Part shown: positions 44,441-52,877 of the stretch, piece by piece
Numbering within the stretch: position 1 is the first letter of the stretch
Layout: each line of letters begins with the position of its first letter
Source: JAFASC01 sp036265935
Lineage (GTDB): Bacteria; Pseudomonadota; Alphaproteobacteria; Rhizobiales; Beijerinckiaceae
DNA: 64,000 bases
Reading direction: 5' to 3'
NCBI GenBank assembly: GCA_036265935.1
Contig: DATAOB010000126.1
Span: forward strand, 18,126-82,125
Translations under genes and position numbers: made by a program
Notes under the pieces: model-generated
What the model was told of the DNA's origin: nothing
Database searches by the model: none
The model's input: only the letters and a program-made list of their open reading frames with translations

Positions 44441-45433
44441 ATGCCAACGCGTCTGAGCCCGCTGGTCTTCGCCATCGTCGGGGCGTTCTTCGTCGCCGGG
44501 TCTGATATCCCGGCGCGGGCGCAGAACCAGAGCATCACAATATTCGCCGCCGCGTCGCTGAAGACCGCACTCGACGATATTGCCGCGCAGTGGCGGACGG
44601 AGACCGGCACGACCGCCCGCATTTCCTACGCCGCGTCGGGACCTCTTGCAAAGCAGATCGAGGCCCGCGCGCCCGCCGACATTTTTGTATCCGCCGACGT
44701 GGCGTGGATGGACTATGCCGCCGAGCGCAAGCTGATCAGGCCGGAGACGCGCCGCAACCTCCTCGGCAATGCGCTTGTGCTGGTCGCGCCGGCCGACAGC
44801 ACGGCGCAGCCGATCGAGATCGATGCGCAAACCAATTTCACCGCGCTGCTCGGCCGCGACGGACGCTTGGCCATGGGCGAGCCGAAATCGGTGCCGGCCG
44901 GCGCTTATGCGCAAAAGGCGCTGACTACGCTTAATCTCTGGGACAAGGTGAAGGACAGGATCGCACAGACCCAGAGCGTGCGCGCGGCGCTGATCTTTGT
45001 TGCGCGCGGCGAGGCGCCGCTCGGGATTGTCTATCGCAGCGACGCGCATGCGGAGCCGAAGGTGAAAGTGCTCGGCAGGTTTCCTGACTCAAGCCACCCG
45101 CCGATCGTCTATCCGATCGCAATGATTGCCGCGTCGATGAACCCGGACGCGAAAGCCTTTTACGATTATCTCGCCTCGCCGGCGGCAAGCGCGATTTTCA
45201 AGCGGGAGTCGTTCGACGTGCTGCCGGGTGATGCGCGCAAGGCGGCGCTGTGGACCACCCCCATCCGACCCGCGCTGACGCGCGGGCCACCTTCTCCCGC
45301 AAGGGGAGAAGGGCCGCTGGCAGCATCGCTTTCGCTTTATTGGCTAAATTCGTTTGCTGCAAGGCGTCCGCGCGTTCCTTCTTCCCTTGTGGGAGAAGGT
45401 GTCGTTGCGCAGCAAGGACGGATGAGGGGTTAG
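44441..45433 (+). CDS. modA: Molybdate ABC transporter substrate-binding protein with repeat-derived C-terminal tail
   Basis: Periplasmic binding protein that captures molybdate for ModBC. It has a signal peptide (LVFAIVGAFFVAGSDIPARAQ), then the ModA pattern: ITIFAAASLKTALDDIA, SGPLAKQIEARAPADIFVSAD, and GEPKSVPAGAYAQKAL. The family domain ends near FKRESFDVLPG (about residue 265). The frame then continues about 60 residues (PIRPALTRGPPSPARGEG...) through an inverted repeat to a stop at its right edge, so the natural C-terminus was replaced or extended. No modB or modC gene is adjacent. It ends in a 4-base overlap with convergent mtnP. Confidence 0.9.
   Translation: MPTRLSPLVFAIVGAFFVAGSDIPARAQNQSITIFAAASLKTALDDIAAQWRTETGTTARISYAASGPLAKQIEARAPADIFVSADVAWMDYAAERKLIRPETRRNLLGNALVLVAPADSTAQPIEIDAQTNFTALLGRDGRLAMGEPKSVPAGAYAQKALTTLNLWDKVKDRIAQTQSVRAALIFVARGEAPLGIVYRSDAHAEPKVKVLGRFPDSSHPPIVYPIAMIAASMNPDAKAFYDYLASPAASAIFKRESFDVLPGDARKAALWTTPIRPALTRGPPSPARGEGPLAASLSLYWLNSFAARRPRVPSSLVGEGVVAQQGRMRG
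45258..45432. repeat. Palindromic repeat, family C, copy 1 (inside the modA frame)
   Basis: Inverted arms ACCTTCTCCCGCAAGGGGAG (from 45289) and TTCTTCCCTTGTGGGAGAAGG (to about 45399) flank about 70 bases, within an element bounded by CCCCATCCGACCC on the left and GGATGAGGGG on the right, which are themselves partly complementary. A relative is at 53516-53684. Both modA and mtnP stop codons fall at its right edge (45430-45433). Confidence 0.82.
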
Positions 45434-46314
45434 TTTGTTCGGGGTATTCGCACCCTCCCCATCACCGCATCGAGCTTCCGCAAAACCTCGGGACCGCGCG
45501 CCTCCGGCGCGGTGAGGATCGCATTCTCCAGTGCACGGTCGGAACCGACAGGGCAGGGCTCGTGCTCGGCCGTGAAATCCGTGAGGAGGCGCGTCAGCAG
45601 ACGGCCGACCTTCAGCGCATTCTCGTGCACGACCTTGATGACGGCGGCGACGTCGACCGCATCGTGGTCTGGGTGCCAGCAATCGAAATCGGTCACCATC
45701 GCGATCGTCGCGTAGGAAATCTCGGCTTCGCGCGCGAGCTTGGCTTCCGGCATCGCCGTCATGCCGATCACGTCGTAATCGGCATTCTTGTAGGTGAGCG
45801 ATTCCGCATAGGACGAGAATTGCGGTCCTTCGATGCAAACGTAAGTGCCGCGGGTGACGACATCGATCTTCTCGGCGCGCGCGGCGTCGCGGATGCGCTG
45901 GCGCAGAAGCGGTGCGACTGGGTGCGCCATCGACACATGCGCAACGCAGCCATTGCCGAAGAAGGACGAGGCACGCGCAAAGGTGCGGTCGACGAATTGA
46001 TCGACCAGCACGAACAAACCCGGCTGCAGCTCCGGCTTGAACGAGCCGCAGGCGGAAACGGACACGATGTCGGTGACGCCGACACGCTTCAGCGCGTCGA
46101 TATTGGCGCGGTAGTTGATGCCGGAGGGGGAGAGAACGTGGCCGCGCCCGTGCCGCGGCAGGAAGACGGCCTCGGTGTTGCCGATGCGGCCGAAACGCAG
46201 CGCGTCCGAGGGCTCGCCCCAGGGCGTCTCGACCCGCTCCTCGCGCAAATCTGCGAGGCCGGGCAGGTCGTAGACGCCCGATCCGCCGATAATCCCGACG
46301 ATGGCTTTTGGCAT
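45430..46314 (-). CDS. mtnP: S-methyl-5'-thioadenosine phosphorylase
   Basis: Splits methylthioadenosine with phosphate to adenine and methylthioribose-1-phosphate, the first step of methionine salvage. Motifs: IIGGSGVYDLPGL at the N-terminus, FLPRHGRGHVLSPSGINYRANI for phosphate and base binding, SVSACGSFKPEL, and EGPQFSSYAES. 294 residues, normal for the family. It converges with modA; its TAA lies at the edge of the repeat. Upstream is the family A repeat, shared with msrP in the divergent gap. Confidence 0.94.
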   Translation of the reverse strand: MPKAIVGIIGGSGVYDLPGLADLREERVETPWGEPSDALRFGRIGNTEAVFLPRHGRGHVLSPSGINYRANIDALKRVGVTDIVSVSACGSFKPELQPGLFVLVDQFVDRTFARASSFFGNGCVAHVSMAHPVAPLLRQRIRDAARAEKIDVVTRGTYVCIEGPQFSSYAESLTYKNADYDVIGMTAMPEAKLAREAEISYATIAMVTDFDCWHPDHDAVDVAAVIKVVHENALKVGRLLTRLLTDFTAEHEPCPVGSDRALENAILTAPEARGPEVLRKLDAVMGRVRIPRTN

Positions 46315-46363
46315 GCCCCCTCGCTCCAGCGCGCGCTCGCACGCTCTCTAAAACGCCCGCGCC

Positions 46364-46460
46364 GTCATTGCGAGCGAAGCGAAGCAATCCAGGGCAAACT
46401 CTCGTCGATTGTGATATTTGCCCCTGGATTGCTTCGTCGGCTTCGCCTCCTCGCAAAGAC
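46364..46460. repeat. Palindromic intergenic repeat, family A, copy 2
   Basis: Starts GTCATTGCGAGCGAAGCGAA at 46364 and ends CTCGCAAAGAC at 46460; the arms are near-perfect reverse complements of each other, as in copy 1 at 11409-11505. It occupies the divergent promoter gap between mtnP and msrP, 50 bases from the mtnP start. Confidence 0.92.
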
Positions 46461-46570
46461 GGCCCGCGAACGGCGCGCCGTAACCACACGCAATCTCTCG
46501 GCCTCGTGATTTGCCGGAGCCCACCCACCCCACTAATTTCCTTATGAAATTCACCCCCGGGAGGAGTGCC

Positions 46571-47536
46571 ATGCTGATTCTGCGCCGCAAGGGCTGGGAA
46601 TTGCCCGAAAGCGCCGCGACGCCGGAGCGGTTCTTCTTCGATCGCCGGGCGGTGCTCGGCGGAACGGCGGCGCTCGGTGGCGGCCTCGTCGCCAGCTCGC
46701 TCGGTCTTTCGCGCGCACGCGCCGAAGCCGATCCGTCTGCGGGGCTTTTCCCGGCGAAACGCAACGAGGCGTTCAAGCTCGACCGCGACATCACGCCGGA
46801 AGAGGTCAACGCCAACTATAACAATTTCTATGAATTCGGCTCGAGCAAGCGCATCGCCGCCGCCGCCGAAGCTTTGAAGACGCGGCCGTGGCGCATCAAG
46901 ATCGACGGGCTCGTCGAGAAGGCGCAGGAGATCGACATCGACGACCTCCTGAAGAAAATGCCGCTCGAGGAGCGGCTTTATCGCCATCGCTGCGTCGAAG
47001 CGTGGGGCATGGCGATTCCCTGGACCGGCTTCCCCTTAAAATCGCTCGTCGAATTCGCCAAGCCGACATCGCAGGCGAAGTACGTGCGGATGGAGACGTT
47101 CATGGACAAGAGCGTCGGACCCGGCTTCCGGCAGTTCTGGTATCCGTGGCCGTACATCGAAGGCGTCACGATGGCCGAAGCCAACAACGATCTCGCTTTC
47201 ATGGTCGTCGGCGCCTACGGCAAGCCGCTCGGCAAACCCTTCGGCGCGCCGATCCGGCTCGCGCTGCCGTGGAAATATGGATTTAAATCGATCAAGTCGA
47301 TCGTGAAGATCAGCTTCGTCACCGAGCGCCCCGTCAGCTTCTGGGAAAAGCTGCAGTCCAGCGAATACGGCTTCTGGGCGAACGTGAATCCGGCCGTGTC
47401 GCATCCGCGCTGGAGTCAGGCCACAGAGGAAGTGCTCGGCAAAGGCAATCGCGTGCCGACGCTTCTGTTCAACGGCTACGGCGAATATGTCGCCGATATG
47501 TACAAAGGCCTCGAAGGCGAGCGCCTCTACGTTTGA
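46571..47536 (+). CDS. msrP: Protein-methionine-sulfoxide reductase catalytic subunit, molybdopterin enzyme
   Basis: Periplasmic molybdoenzyme (YedY) that repairs oxidised methionine in envelope proteins, receiving electrons from MsrQ. A twin-arginine leader (DRRAVLGGTAALGGGLV) directs Tat export with the cofactor bound. The Mo-ligand Cys141 is in RHRCVEAWGMAIPW. Conserved NNFYEFGSSK and WKYGFKSIKSI segments are present. 321 residues from ATG 46571 (GGGAGGAG upstream); a TTG 60 bases upstream is rejected. No msrQ gene follows, so its quinol-linked partner must lie elsewhere. A hairpin lies 20 bases after the stop. Confidence 0.93.
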   Translation: MLILRRKGWELPESAATPERFFFDRRAVLGGTAALGGGLVASSLGLSRARAEADPSAGLFPAKRNEAFKLDRDITPEEVNANYNNFYEFGSSKRIAAAAEALKTRPWRIKIDGLVEKAQEIDIDDLLKKMPLEERLYRHRCVEAWGMAIPWTGFPLKSLVEFAKPTSQAKYVRMETFMDKSVGPGFRQFWYPWPYIEGVTMAEANNDLAFMVVGAYGKPLGKPFGAPIRLALPWKYGFKSIKSIVKISFVTERPVSFWEKLQSSEYGFWANVNPAVSHPRWSQATEEVLGKGNRVPTLLFNGYGEYVADMYKGLEGERLYV

Positions 47537-47548
47537 CGACACTTTGAT

Positions 47549-47577
47549 GAAAAAGGGCCGGGCATCGCTGCCCGGCC
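47549..47577 (-). terminator. Intrinsic terminator between convergent msrP and LysR genes
   Basis: GGCCGGGCA (47556-47564) pairs with TGCCCGGCC (47569-47577) around a 4-base loop. On the minus strand the stem is followed by CTTTTTC, a T-run, so it is best read as a terminator of the LysR transcript, about 160 bases after its stop. It may also help stop msrP transcription. Confidence 0.72.
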
Positions 47578-47734
47578 ATGACCTGGTTGTCCAGGCTCCC
47601 GAAGGGAGATTCCGAGGTGGAGGTCGCATGCCGGGGAGGCAAGCTGCGAAGCCGCGGAACCCTAGTCATGTTGCGGCGAGATGTCGGCGCGCGCTAGCGG
47701 GTCTGGCGCATGCGCGCCATGCGTCAAGCGCAGT

Positions 47735-48625
47735 TCAATAGTTCCAGCGCTGTGCGTTGGTGACGAGGAAATCGCGAAACACCTGGATTCGCGCGACGTT
47801 GCGCATCTCCTCGGGATAGACGAGGAAGCAATCGTATTCCGGCATTTGCGATTGCGGCAGCAGGCGCAGAAGTGGACTCTCTTCCTCGATGAGATAATCC
47901 GGGAGAACGGCAATGCCGACGCCGGCAAGCACGCCTTTATGCAAGGCGGTGATGTTGTTGACCGACATCGCGGAAAGTCGCGGGCTCTTCGAATCGCGTC
48001 CGGCGGTTAATAGCGAGTTGAGGCTGTGCAGAAAGCTCGCGCCGGTAACGCCGTAACTCAGGATGCGATGCTGATCGAGCTCTTCCAGCGTGCGCGGCTG
48101 GCCGTGCTGCTTCACGTAATCCATCGATGCGTAGAGATGATAATGTACGGTGAAGAGGCGGCGGCGCACGAGATCAGGCTGCGACGGCTCGCGTAGCCGC
48201 AGCGCGACGTCGGCTTGGCGCATGCCGAGGTCGAGCTCCTCATCGCTGAGAATCAGTTTCAGCGTGACGTCGGGATAGAGTTCCAAAAACTCGCCGAGAC
48301 GCGGCGTCAGCCAATTCGTGCCGATGCCGAGCGTCGTGGTGATGCGCAATTCGCCGTGCGGCTTCTCGCGATTGTCGCTCAGACGCGTCTGCACCGCGTC
48401 GAGCTTCGTCATCACCTCCTGGACCGTGCGGTAGAGGACATCGCCCTGTTCGGTCAGGATGAGGCCGCGCGCATGGCGGTGGAAGAGCGGCGCCCGCAGC
48501 TCATTTTCGAGTGCGCTCACCTGCCGGCTCACTGCCGATTGGCTCAAGCCCAGCGATTCGCCGGCATGCGTGAAGGAGCCCGCCTTGGCGGCCGCGTGGA
48601 AAATCCGCAGCTTGTCCCAGTCCAA
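47735..48625 (-). CDS. LysR-family transcriptional regulator
   Basis: A 296-residue LysR regulator: the winged HTH (residues 1-60, SFTHAGESLGLSQSAVSRQVSALE) and a ligand-binding domain (LRITTTLGIGTNWLTPRLGEFLE, GVGIAVLPDYLIEEESPLLRLLP). Targets are unknown. It is transcribed after trxB, with 37 bases between the trxB stop and its start, so it may be cotranscribed with trxB. A T-run hairpin beyond its stop would end the transcript. The 198 bases between its stop and msrP hold that terminator and nothing else I can name. Confidence 0.92.
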   Translation of the reverse strand: MDWDKLRIFHAAAKAGSFTHAGESLGLSQSAVSRQVSALENELRAPLFHRHARGLILTEQGDVLYRTVQEVMTKLDAVQTRLSDNREKPHGELRITTTLGIGTNWLTPRLGEFLELYPDVTLKLILSDEELDLGMRQADVALRLREPSQPDLVRRRLFTVHYHLYASMDYVKQHGQPRTLEELDQHRILSYGVTGASFLHSLNSLLTAGRDSKSPRLSAMSVNNITALHKGVLAGVGIAVLPDYLIEEESPLLRLLPQSQMPEYDCFLVYPEEMRNVARIQVFRDFLVTNAQRWNY

Positions 48626-48662
48626 AACGCCTCGTCTCCCCTCCGGGATTGCGCGACCCGGT

Positions 48663-49637
48663 CTATTCGGCGGCGATCTTGGTCACCGCTTCGAGCGTCA
48701 GCCACTTCTCGGCTTCAAGCGCCGCCATGCAGCCTAGGCCGGCGGCGGTGACGGCCTGCCGGTAGATGTCGTCGGCCACATCGCCCGCGGCGAACACACC
48801 GGGGACGCTGGTGATCGTCGAGCCCGGCACCGTCTTTATGTACCCGTTCGGCTTGCAGTCCACCTGGCCGACGAAGAGGTCGGACGCCGGGTGATGGCCG
48901 ATCGCGACGAAAACGCCGTCGACCTGGCGCGTCTCGTGGGCATGGGTGTGGACGTTCTTTAGGCGCACGGCGCGGACGGTCGGGGCAGGGAGGTCGTCGC
49001 CGAGAATTTCCTCAATTGTATGGTTCCAGACCACCTCGACATTCGGTCGGGCAAATAGCCGCTCCTGCAGAATGCGCTCGGCCCGGAACGCATCGCGGCG
49101 GTGGACCACCGTCACACGCGAGCAGATGTGACTCAGATAGAGCGCCTCCTCGACCGCGGAATTGCCGCCGCCGACGACCAGCACCTCCTTACCGCGGAAG
49201 AAGAAGCCATCGCAGGTGGCGCAGGCGGAGACGCCGTAGCCTTTAAAACGCTCTTCACTGGGCAGCCCAAGCCACTTCGCCTTGGCCCCGGTGGCGATCA
49301 CCAGCGCATCGCACGTATATGTCCGGCCGCTGTCGCCAATCAGCAGAAACGGCCGGCGGCCGAGCTCCACCTTCTCGATGTGATCGGCGACCAGCCGCGT
49401 GCCGACATGCTCGGCCTGAAGCTTCAGCTGCTCCATGAGCCACGGCCCCTGAATCGGCAAGGCAAAGCCGGGGTAGTTCTCGACCTCGGTCGTGATCATC
49501 AGCTGGCCGCCGGGCTCGAAGCCGGCGATCAGGATCGGCTCCATCATGGCGCGCGCGGCGTAGATGGCGGCGGTGTAGCCGGCCGGCCCGGAGCCGATGA
49601 TGATCACCTGCGCATGCAGGGGCGCTTCGTCCGCCAT
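48663..49637 (-). CDS. trxB: Thioredoxin-disulfide reductase
   Basis: Flavoenzyme that reduces thioredoxin with NADPH. FAD-binding GSGPAG at 15-20, GGQLMITTEVENYPGF, the redox pair Cys139/Cys142 in ACATCDG, the NADPH site VVGGGNSAVEEALYL, and the C-terminal FAD site GVFAAGDVADDIYRQAVTAAG are all present. 324 residues from ATG 49637; the upstream in-frame ATG at 49676 adds an unconserved leader. The LysR gene follows after 37 bases. Confidence 0.96.
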   Translation of the reverse strand: MADEAPLHAQVIIIGSGPAGYTAAIYAARAMMEPILIAGFEPGGQLMITTEVENYPGFALPIQGPWLMEQLKLQAEHVGTRLVADHIEKVELGRRPFLLIGDSGRTYTCDALVIATGAKAKWLGLPSEERFKGYGVSACATCDGFFFRGKEVLVVGGGNSAVEEALYLSHICSRVTVVHRRDAFRAERILQERLFARPNVEVVWNHTIEEILGDDLPAPTVRAVRLKNVHTHAHETRQVDGVFVAIGHHPASDLFVGQVDCKPNGYIKTVPGSTITSVPGVFAAGDVADDIYRQAVTAAGLGCMAALEAEKWLTLEAVTKIAAE

Positions 49638-49815
49638 GCTAAACCCTGGGAAGCCGAGGCCATGCAACCGACGCATGGCCGTCGACCGGACTTAAGCGAT
49701 GAAGATCGGTGCCGCAAGCCAAGGTCCCACGGGGAAGGGACAGTCATCCCGGCAGTTCACAGGCTCGTGTGAAATTGCCGGGCACGTATGTGCCGCGATT
49801 CGGCAATCCGCGGCG

Positions 49816-50412
49816 ATGACAGAGCCGTGGCCGCATCGGCGGATTGCGGAGATGCTCCCGCCCGAGGTGCTGGGCGATTTGGTCAGGCTGCCGCTGCGCC
49901 CGCCAATGACCGCAGGGCCGTCCGGCCGGCGTGAATATGGCAACGAGCAACGCGTCTATTTCGATCGCACCAACATGGCCCGCTTTCCGGTCATGCAGCG
50001 TATCGCGCAGGCGCTGCAGTCGCCGGCGGTGGTGAGCGCGCTGCACGCAACGTTCGGCGCCCCGCTCGATCGCGCCTTCCTGCGCATCGAATATGCGCTC
50101 GACATCGACGGATTCTGGCTCGAGCCGCATACCGATATCGGCGTGAAGAAATTCACCTGCTTCGTCTATCTCGATGGCGCCGGCGATCTCGGCACCGACC
50201 TCTATGCCGATCCGCACACGCTCGGGGATCGCGTGCCTTTCGCGCCGAACTCGGCGCTCGCTTTTATCCCCGGCGACGACACCTGGCACGGTTTTACGCC
50301 GCGCCCGATCGCCGGCGTGCGGCGCTCGCTGATCATCAACTATGTCGGCGCGGAGTGGCGCGGGCGCGAGCAGCTGGCTTTTCCAGAGAGCCCGGTTTGG
50401 CTCGCGCGTTGA
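49816..50412 (+). CDS. 2OG-Fe(II) oxygenase superfamily protein
   Basis: A 198-residue non-heme iron oxygenase with the facial triad His105-x-Asp107 (EPHTDIG) and His158 (DTWHGF), and an Arg at 169-170 (GVRRSLIINYV) to hold 2-oxoglutarate. The DSBH core is complete. The start at 49816 (ATG) was chosen because upstream in-frame sequence, open to an ATG at 49699, is low-complexity. Substrate is unknown; no sugar or amino-acid partner is adjacent. It is divergent from trxB and 32 bases upstream of the FeS subunit gene of the succinate/fumarate module. Confidence 0.82.
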   Translation: MTEPWPHRRIAEMLPPEVLGDLVRLPLRPPMTAGPSGRREYGNEQRVYFDRTNMARFPVMQRIAQALQSPAVVSALHATFGAPLDRAFLRIEYALDIDGFWLEPHTDIGVKKFTCFVYLDGAGDLGTDLYADPHTLGDRVPFAPNSALAFIPGDDTWHGFTPRPIAGVRRSLIINYVGAEWRGREQLAFPESPVWLAR

Positions 50413-50444
50413 CACGCCTCGGCGCGAACACCTAGGTAGCTGCC

Positions 50445-51167
50445 GTGCAAACCGATACGCTCGAACTCGACATCTGGCGCGGCGATCGCGAGGGCTGCTT
50501 TCAAACGTTCACGTTGCCGCTACGCGACAGCCAAACCATTCTCGACGCGGTGACCGAAATCCAGCGCACGCAGGATGCAACACTCGCCTATCGTTTCGCC
50601 TGCCGTGTCGGCATGTGCGGCTCCTGCGCGATGATTGTCGACGGTATTCCGCGCTGGACGTGCCGCACGCGCGTCGTCGACGTGCGGCGCAAAGGCAAAC
50701 GGCTGAAACTGGAGCCGCTGCGCAATCTGCCGATCGTCAAGGATCTGGCGGTCGACATGGCGGTGTTTTTCGAAAAATGGCGTGATGCCAAAGGTTATTT
50801 CGAGCCGGGCGATACGCCGCCGGCCGATTTCGCGCGTGTGCCGCCGGAGTCGCGCGAGCGCCGCGCCGCGGACATCGCGATCGAATGCATCAATTGCGGC
50901 ATCTGCTATTCCGCCTGCGATGTCGTGAGCTGGGATGAAGATTATCTCGGCCCCGCCGCGCTCAATCGTTCGTGGACGCTGGTCAATGACGTACGTGACC
51001 GCAGCCAAAAATCGCGGCTCGAAGCCGTGGCCGCGGACGCGGGCTGCCATTCCTGCCACAGCCACATGAGCTGCACAGAATTCTGTCCGAAAAGCCTGTC
51101 GCCGACGCAATCGATTGCCGGACTGAAGCGCGAGACGATGCGCGCTGCGCTCAGAGGCGAAATATGA
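50445..51167 (+). CDS. Succinate dehydrogenase/fumarate reductase iron-sulfur subunit (non-canonical)
   Basis: Electron-transfer subunit of 240 residues with ligands for three clusters: [2Fe-2S] Cys53, Cys58, Cys61, Cys73; [4Fe-4S] Cys148, Cys151, Cys154, Cys158 (CINCGICYSAC); and the third set Cys201 or Cys204, Cys210, Cys214 (CHSCHSHMSCTEFCPK). It joins the flavoprotein to the quinone site. The start is GTG. It opens the cluster; membrane anchor 1 overlaps its stop by ATGA. It is placed first and the flavoprotein last, unlike sdhCDAB. Confidence 0.9.
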   Translation: MQTDTLELDIWRGDREGCFQTFTLPLRDSQTILDAVTEIQRTQDATLAYRFACRVGMCGSCAMIVDGIPRWTCRTRVVDVRRKGKRLKLEPLRNLPIVKDLAVDMAVFFEKWRDAKGYFEPGDTPPADFARVPPESRERRAADIAIECINCGICYSACDVVSWDEDYLGPAALNRSWTLVNDVRDRSQKSRLEAVAADAGCHSCHSHMSCTEFCPKSLSPTQSIAGLKRETMRAALRGEI

Positions 51168-51505
51168 ACACCGCCTGGACGGCGCGGCTCTTGTTGGCAC
51201 AACGTGCGACGGCATTGGTGCTCGCTTTTGCCGTCCCGATTCATCTCGCAACCATCATCTACGCCGTGCGCGTCGGGCTGAATTCGGGCGAAATCCTCGG
51301 CCGCACGCGCGGCAACGCTCTCTTCCTTGCATTTTACTCGCTGTTCGTCGTAGCCGCGTCGATCCACGCGCCGATCGGCTTGCGCAATATCTTTCGCGAA
51401 TGGGCGAATTGGCGCGGCCGCTCCCTCGATATCGCGATGATCGCCTTTTTCCTGATCCTACTGGCGCTCGGCCTGCGCGCCGCTTTCGCGGTCTATGCCG
51501 CATGA
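51164..51505 (+). CDS. Succinate/fumarate oxidoreductase membrane anchor subunit 1
   Basis: A 113-residue protein with three hydrophobic helices: about 18-38 (ATALVLAFAVPIHLATIIYAV, with a His that could bind heme b), 52-72 (FLAFYSLFVVAASIHAPIGL, another His), and 89-110. This is the layout of an SdhC/SdhD or FrdC/FrdD subunit that binds quinone. ATGA overlap with the FeS gene upstream and with the second anchor downstream, so stoichiometric translation is likely. Confidence 0.82.
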   Translation: MNTAWTARLLLAQRATALVLAFAVPIHLATIIYAVRVGLNSGEILGRTRGNALFLAFYSLFVVAASIHAPIGLRNIFREWANWRGRSLDIAMIAFFLILLALGLRAAFAVYAA

Positions 51506-51843
51506 TCCGCCCCACACACTTCAAGCACGGCTTTATAGCAGCGCTTCTGCACCGGCTCTCCGGCATCGCGCTCGCGATCTTCCTGCCGCTGCATTTCCTG
51601 GCGCTCGGCACCGCGCTCAGCGGGGCCGACCGGCTCGATGCATTTTTCAACCTGACGCACAATATAGGAGTGCGAACGGCCGAGTGGGGGCTCGTCACCG
51701 CGCTTGCGCTCCATCTCGTCCTGGGCTTACGTGTCCTGGTGCTGGAGAGCGCCGGCTGGCGCGAGCGGACCGCGAGCGTCGTCTCGGGCTGCGTCGCCGG
51801 CTCGTTGGCGATCGGCATCTTGTTCCTGTTGAACGCGCTCTAG
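51502..51843 (+). CDS. Succinate/fumarate oxidoreductase membrane anchor subunit 2 (SdhC-like)
   Basis: A 113-residue protein with three helices and the SdhC-like signature HRLSGIALAIFLPLHFLALG near residues 16-35, containing likely quinone or heme ligands (His and Ser), then AEWGLVTALALHLVLGLRVL and a last helix GCVAGSLAIGILFLL. The ATG at 51502 overlaps the previous stop (ATGA). Together with subunit 1 it would make the membrane domain of the complex. Fumarase alpha follows 24 bases after its stop. Confidence 0.84.
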   Translation: MIRPTHFKHGFIAALLHRLSGIALAIFLPLHFLALGTALSGADRLDAFFNLTHNIGVRTAEWGLVTALALHLVLGLRVLVLESAGWRERTASVVSGCVAGSLAIGILFLLNAL

Positions 51844-51867
51844 TAGAGCGCAGCAAAGATCGAAACC

Positions 51868-52740
51868 ATGCAACTCGAGACACATGAAGTCGAAGAGGTC
51901 TGCAAAGACCTCTATGTGCGCGCGCTGAAAATTCTGCCGCCCGACATCAAGGCGGGCTTCGCACGGTTGCAGCAGGCGGAGACGCATGCGATCGGCCAGA
52001 AAATCCTCGGCACGATGGTCGAGAACATCGCTGTCGCCGAACGCACGAACAATATCCTCTGCCAAGATACCGGCATTCCGATCTATAACGTCACCTTCGG
52101 CCGCGATGTCTCATTCGATGGCGCGGAAGTGACGCGCGCCATCCGGCGCGGCTGCGAGCGCGCGACGAAAGAGCATTCGCTGCGCTCGTCCGTCGTGCAC
52201 CCGATCACTAGGGTCAACGAGCAGACCTCCTGCGGCATCCGCGTGCCGATCATCCATTACGATTTCGACGATCGGGAAGAGACGGTCGAGATCGAAATGA
52301 TTCCGAAAGGCTCGGGATCGGAGAACGGCTCGTTTCTACAAATGCTGATCCCGGCCGACGGCATCAAAGCGGTGAAGCGTTTTGTGATCGATCGCGTCAT
52401 CGAGCTTGGCGGCCGCGTCTGCCCGCCGACGATCGTCGGGGTCGGCATCGGCGGCACGTCGGATCTCTGCATGCATCTGGCCAAGATCGCCGCGACGCGT
52501 CCGCTGCGCAGCAAGTGCAGTGACCCGGAGGGCGCAAAGATCGAGGCCGAGTTGTCCGAAGCCGTGAATGAGCTCGGCATCGGTCCGCAAGGATTGGGTG
52601 GGCGCTCGACCTCGTTCGCCGTGCATGTCGAAATCGCCGCGACGCACATCACGCAGAATCCCGTCGCCGTGAACATCCAATGCCATTCGGCGCGCCGCGC
52701 CCGCGCGACGATCACGCCGGGCGGGATTCACTTCTCGTGA
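51868..52740 (+). CDS. Class I fumarate hydratase, alpha subunit (TtdA-like)
   Basis: The [4Fe-4S] catalytic subunit of a two-subunit fumarase/tartrate dehydratase, interconverting fumarate and malate. 290 residues. The cluster ligands are probably Cys65 in NNILCQDTGIPIYN and two later cysteines (in EQTSCGIRVP and KCSDPEGA). The GSGSENGS segment binds substrate. It is followed by a palindromic repeat and then the beta subunit, so the pair is split by 137 bases. The substrate could also be tartrate or mesaconate; context with an SDH-like complex favours fumarate. Confidence 0.88.
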   Translation: MQLETHEVEEVCKDLYVRALKILPPDIKAGFARLQQAETHAIGQKILGTMVENIAVAERTNNILCQDTGIPIYNVTFGRDVSFDGAEVTRAIRRGCERATKEHSLRSSVVHPITRVNEQTSCGIRVPIIHYDFDDREETVEIEMIPKGSGSENGSFLQMLIPADGIKAVKRFVIDRVIELGGRVCPPTIVGVGIGGTSDLCMHLAKIAATRPLRSKCSDPEGAKIEAELSEAVNELGIGPQGLGGRSTSFAVHVEIAATHITQNPVAVNIQCHSARRARATITPGGIHFS

Positions 52741-52763
52741 AATGATAGCCTGTTACGTCCACT

Positions 52764-52870
52764 CCCTCATCCTGAGGAGCCGCGAAGCGGCGTCTCGAAG
52801 GATGGGCAAACACAGCACCCTTTGCCGCCCTTCGAAACGCGCTGCTGCGCAGCGCTCCTCAGGGTGAGGG
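52764..52870. repeat. Palindromic repeat, family B (between fumarase subunit genes)
   Basis: The left arm CCCTCATCCTGAGGAGC (52764) and right arm GCTCCTCAGGGTGAGGG (ending 52870) are near reverse complements, as are inner segments CGTCTCGAAGGATGGGCAAA and TTTGCCGCCCTTCGAAACG. It fills the gap between fumarase alpha and beta and ends 7 bases before the beta ATG. Only one copy is in this window; such CCTGAGGAGC palindromes are common in rhizobial genomes. Confidence 0.85.
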
Positions 52871-52877
52871 TACAACA

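Noticed and set aside
45344..46987. Long minus-strand frame across mtnP and msrP
   Set aside because: It crosses two well-supported genes and a repeat and has low-complexity Arg/Ala composition; both real genes have family motifs.
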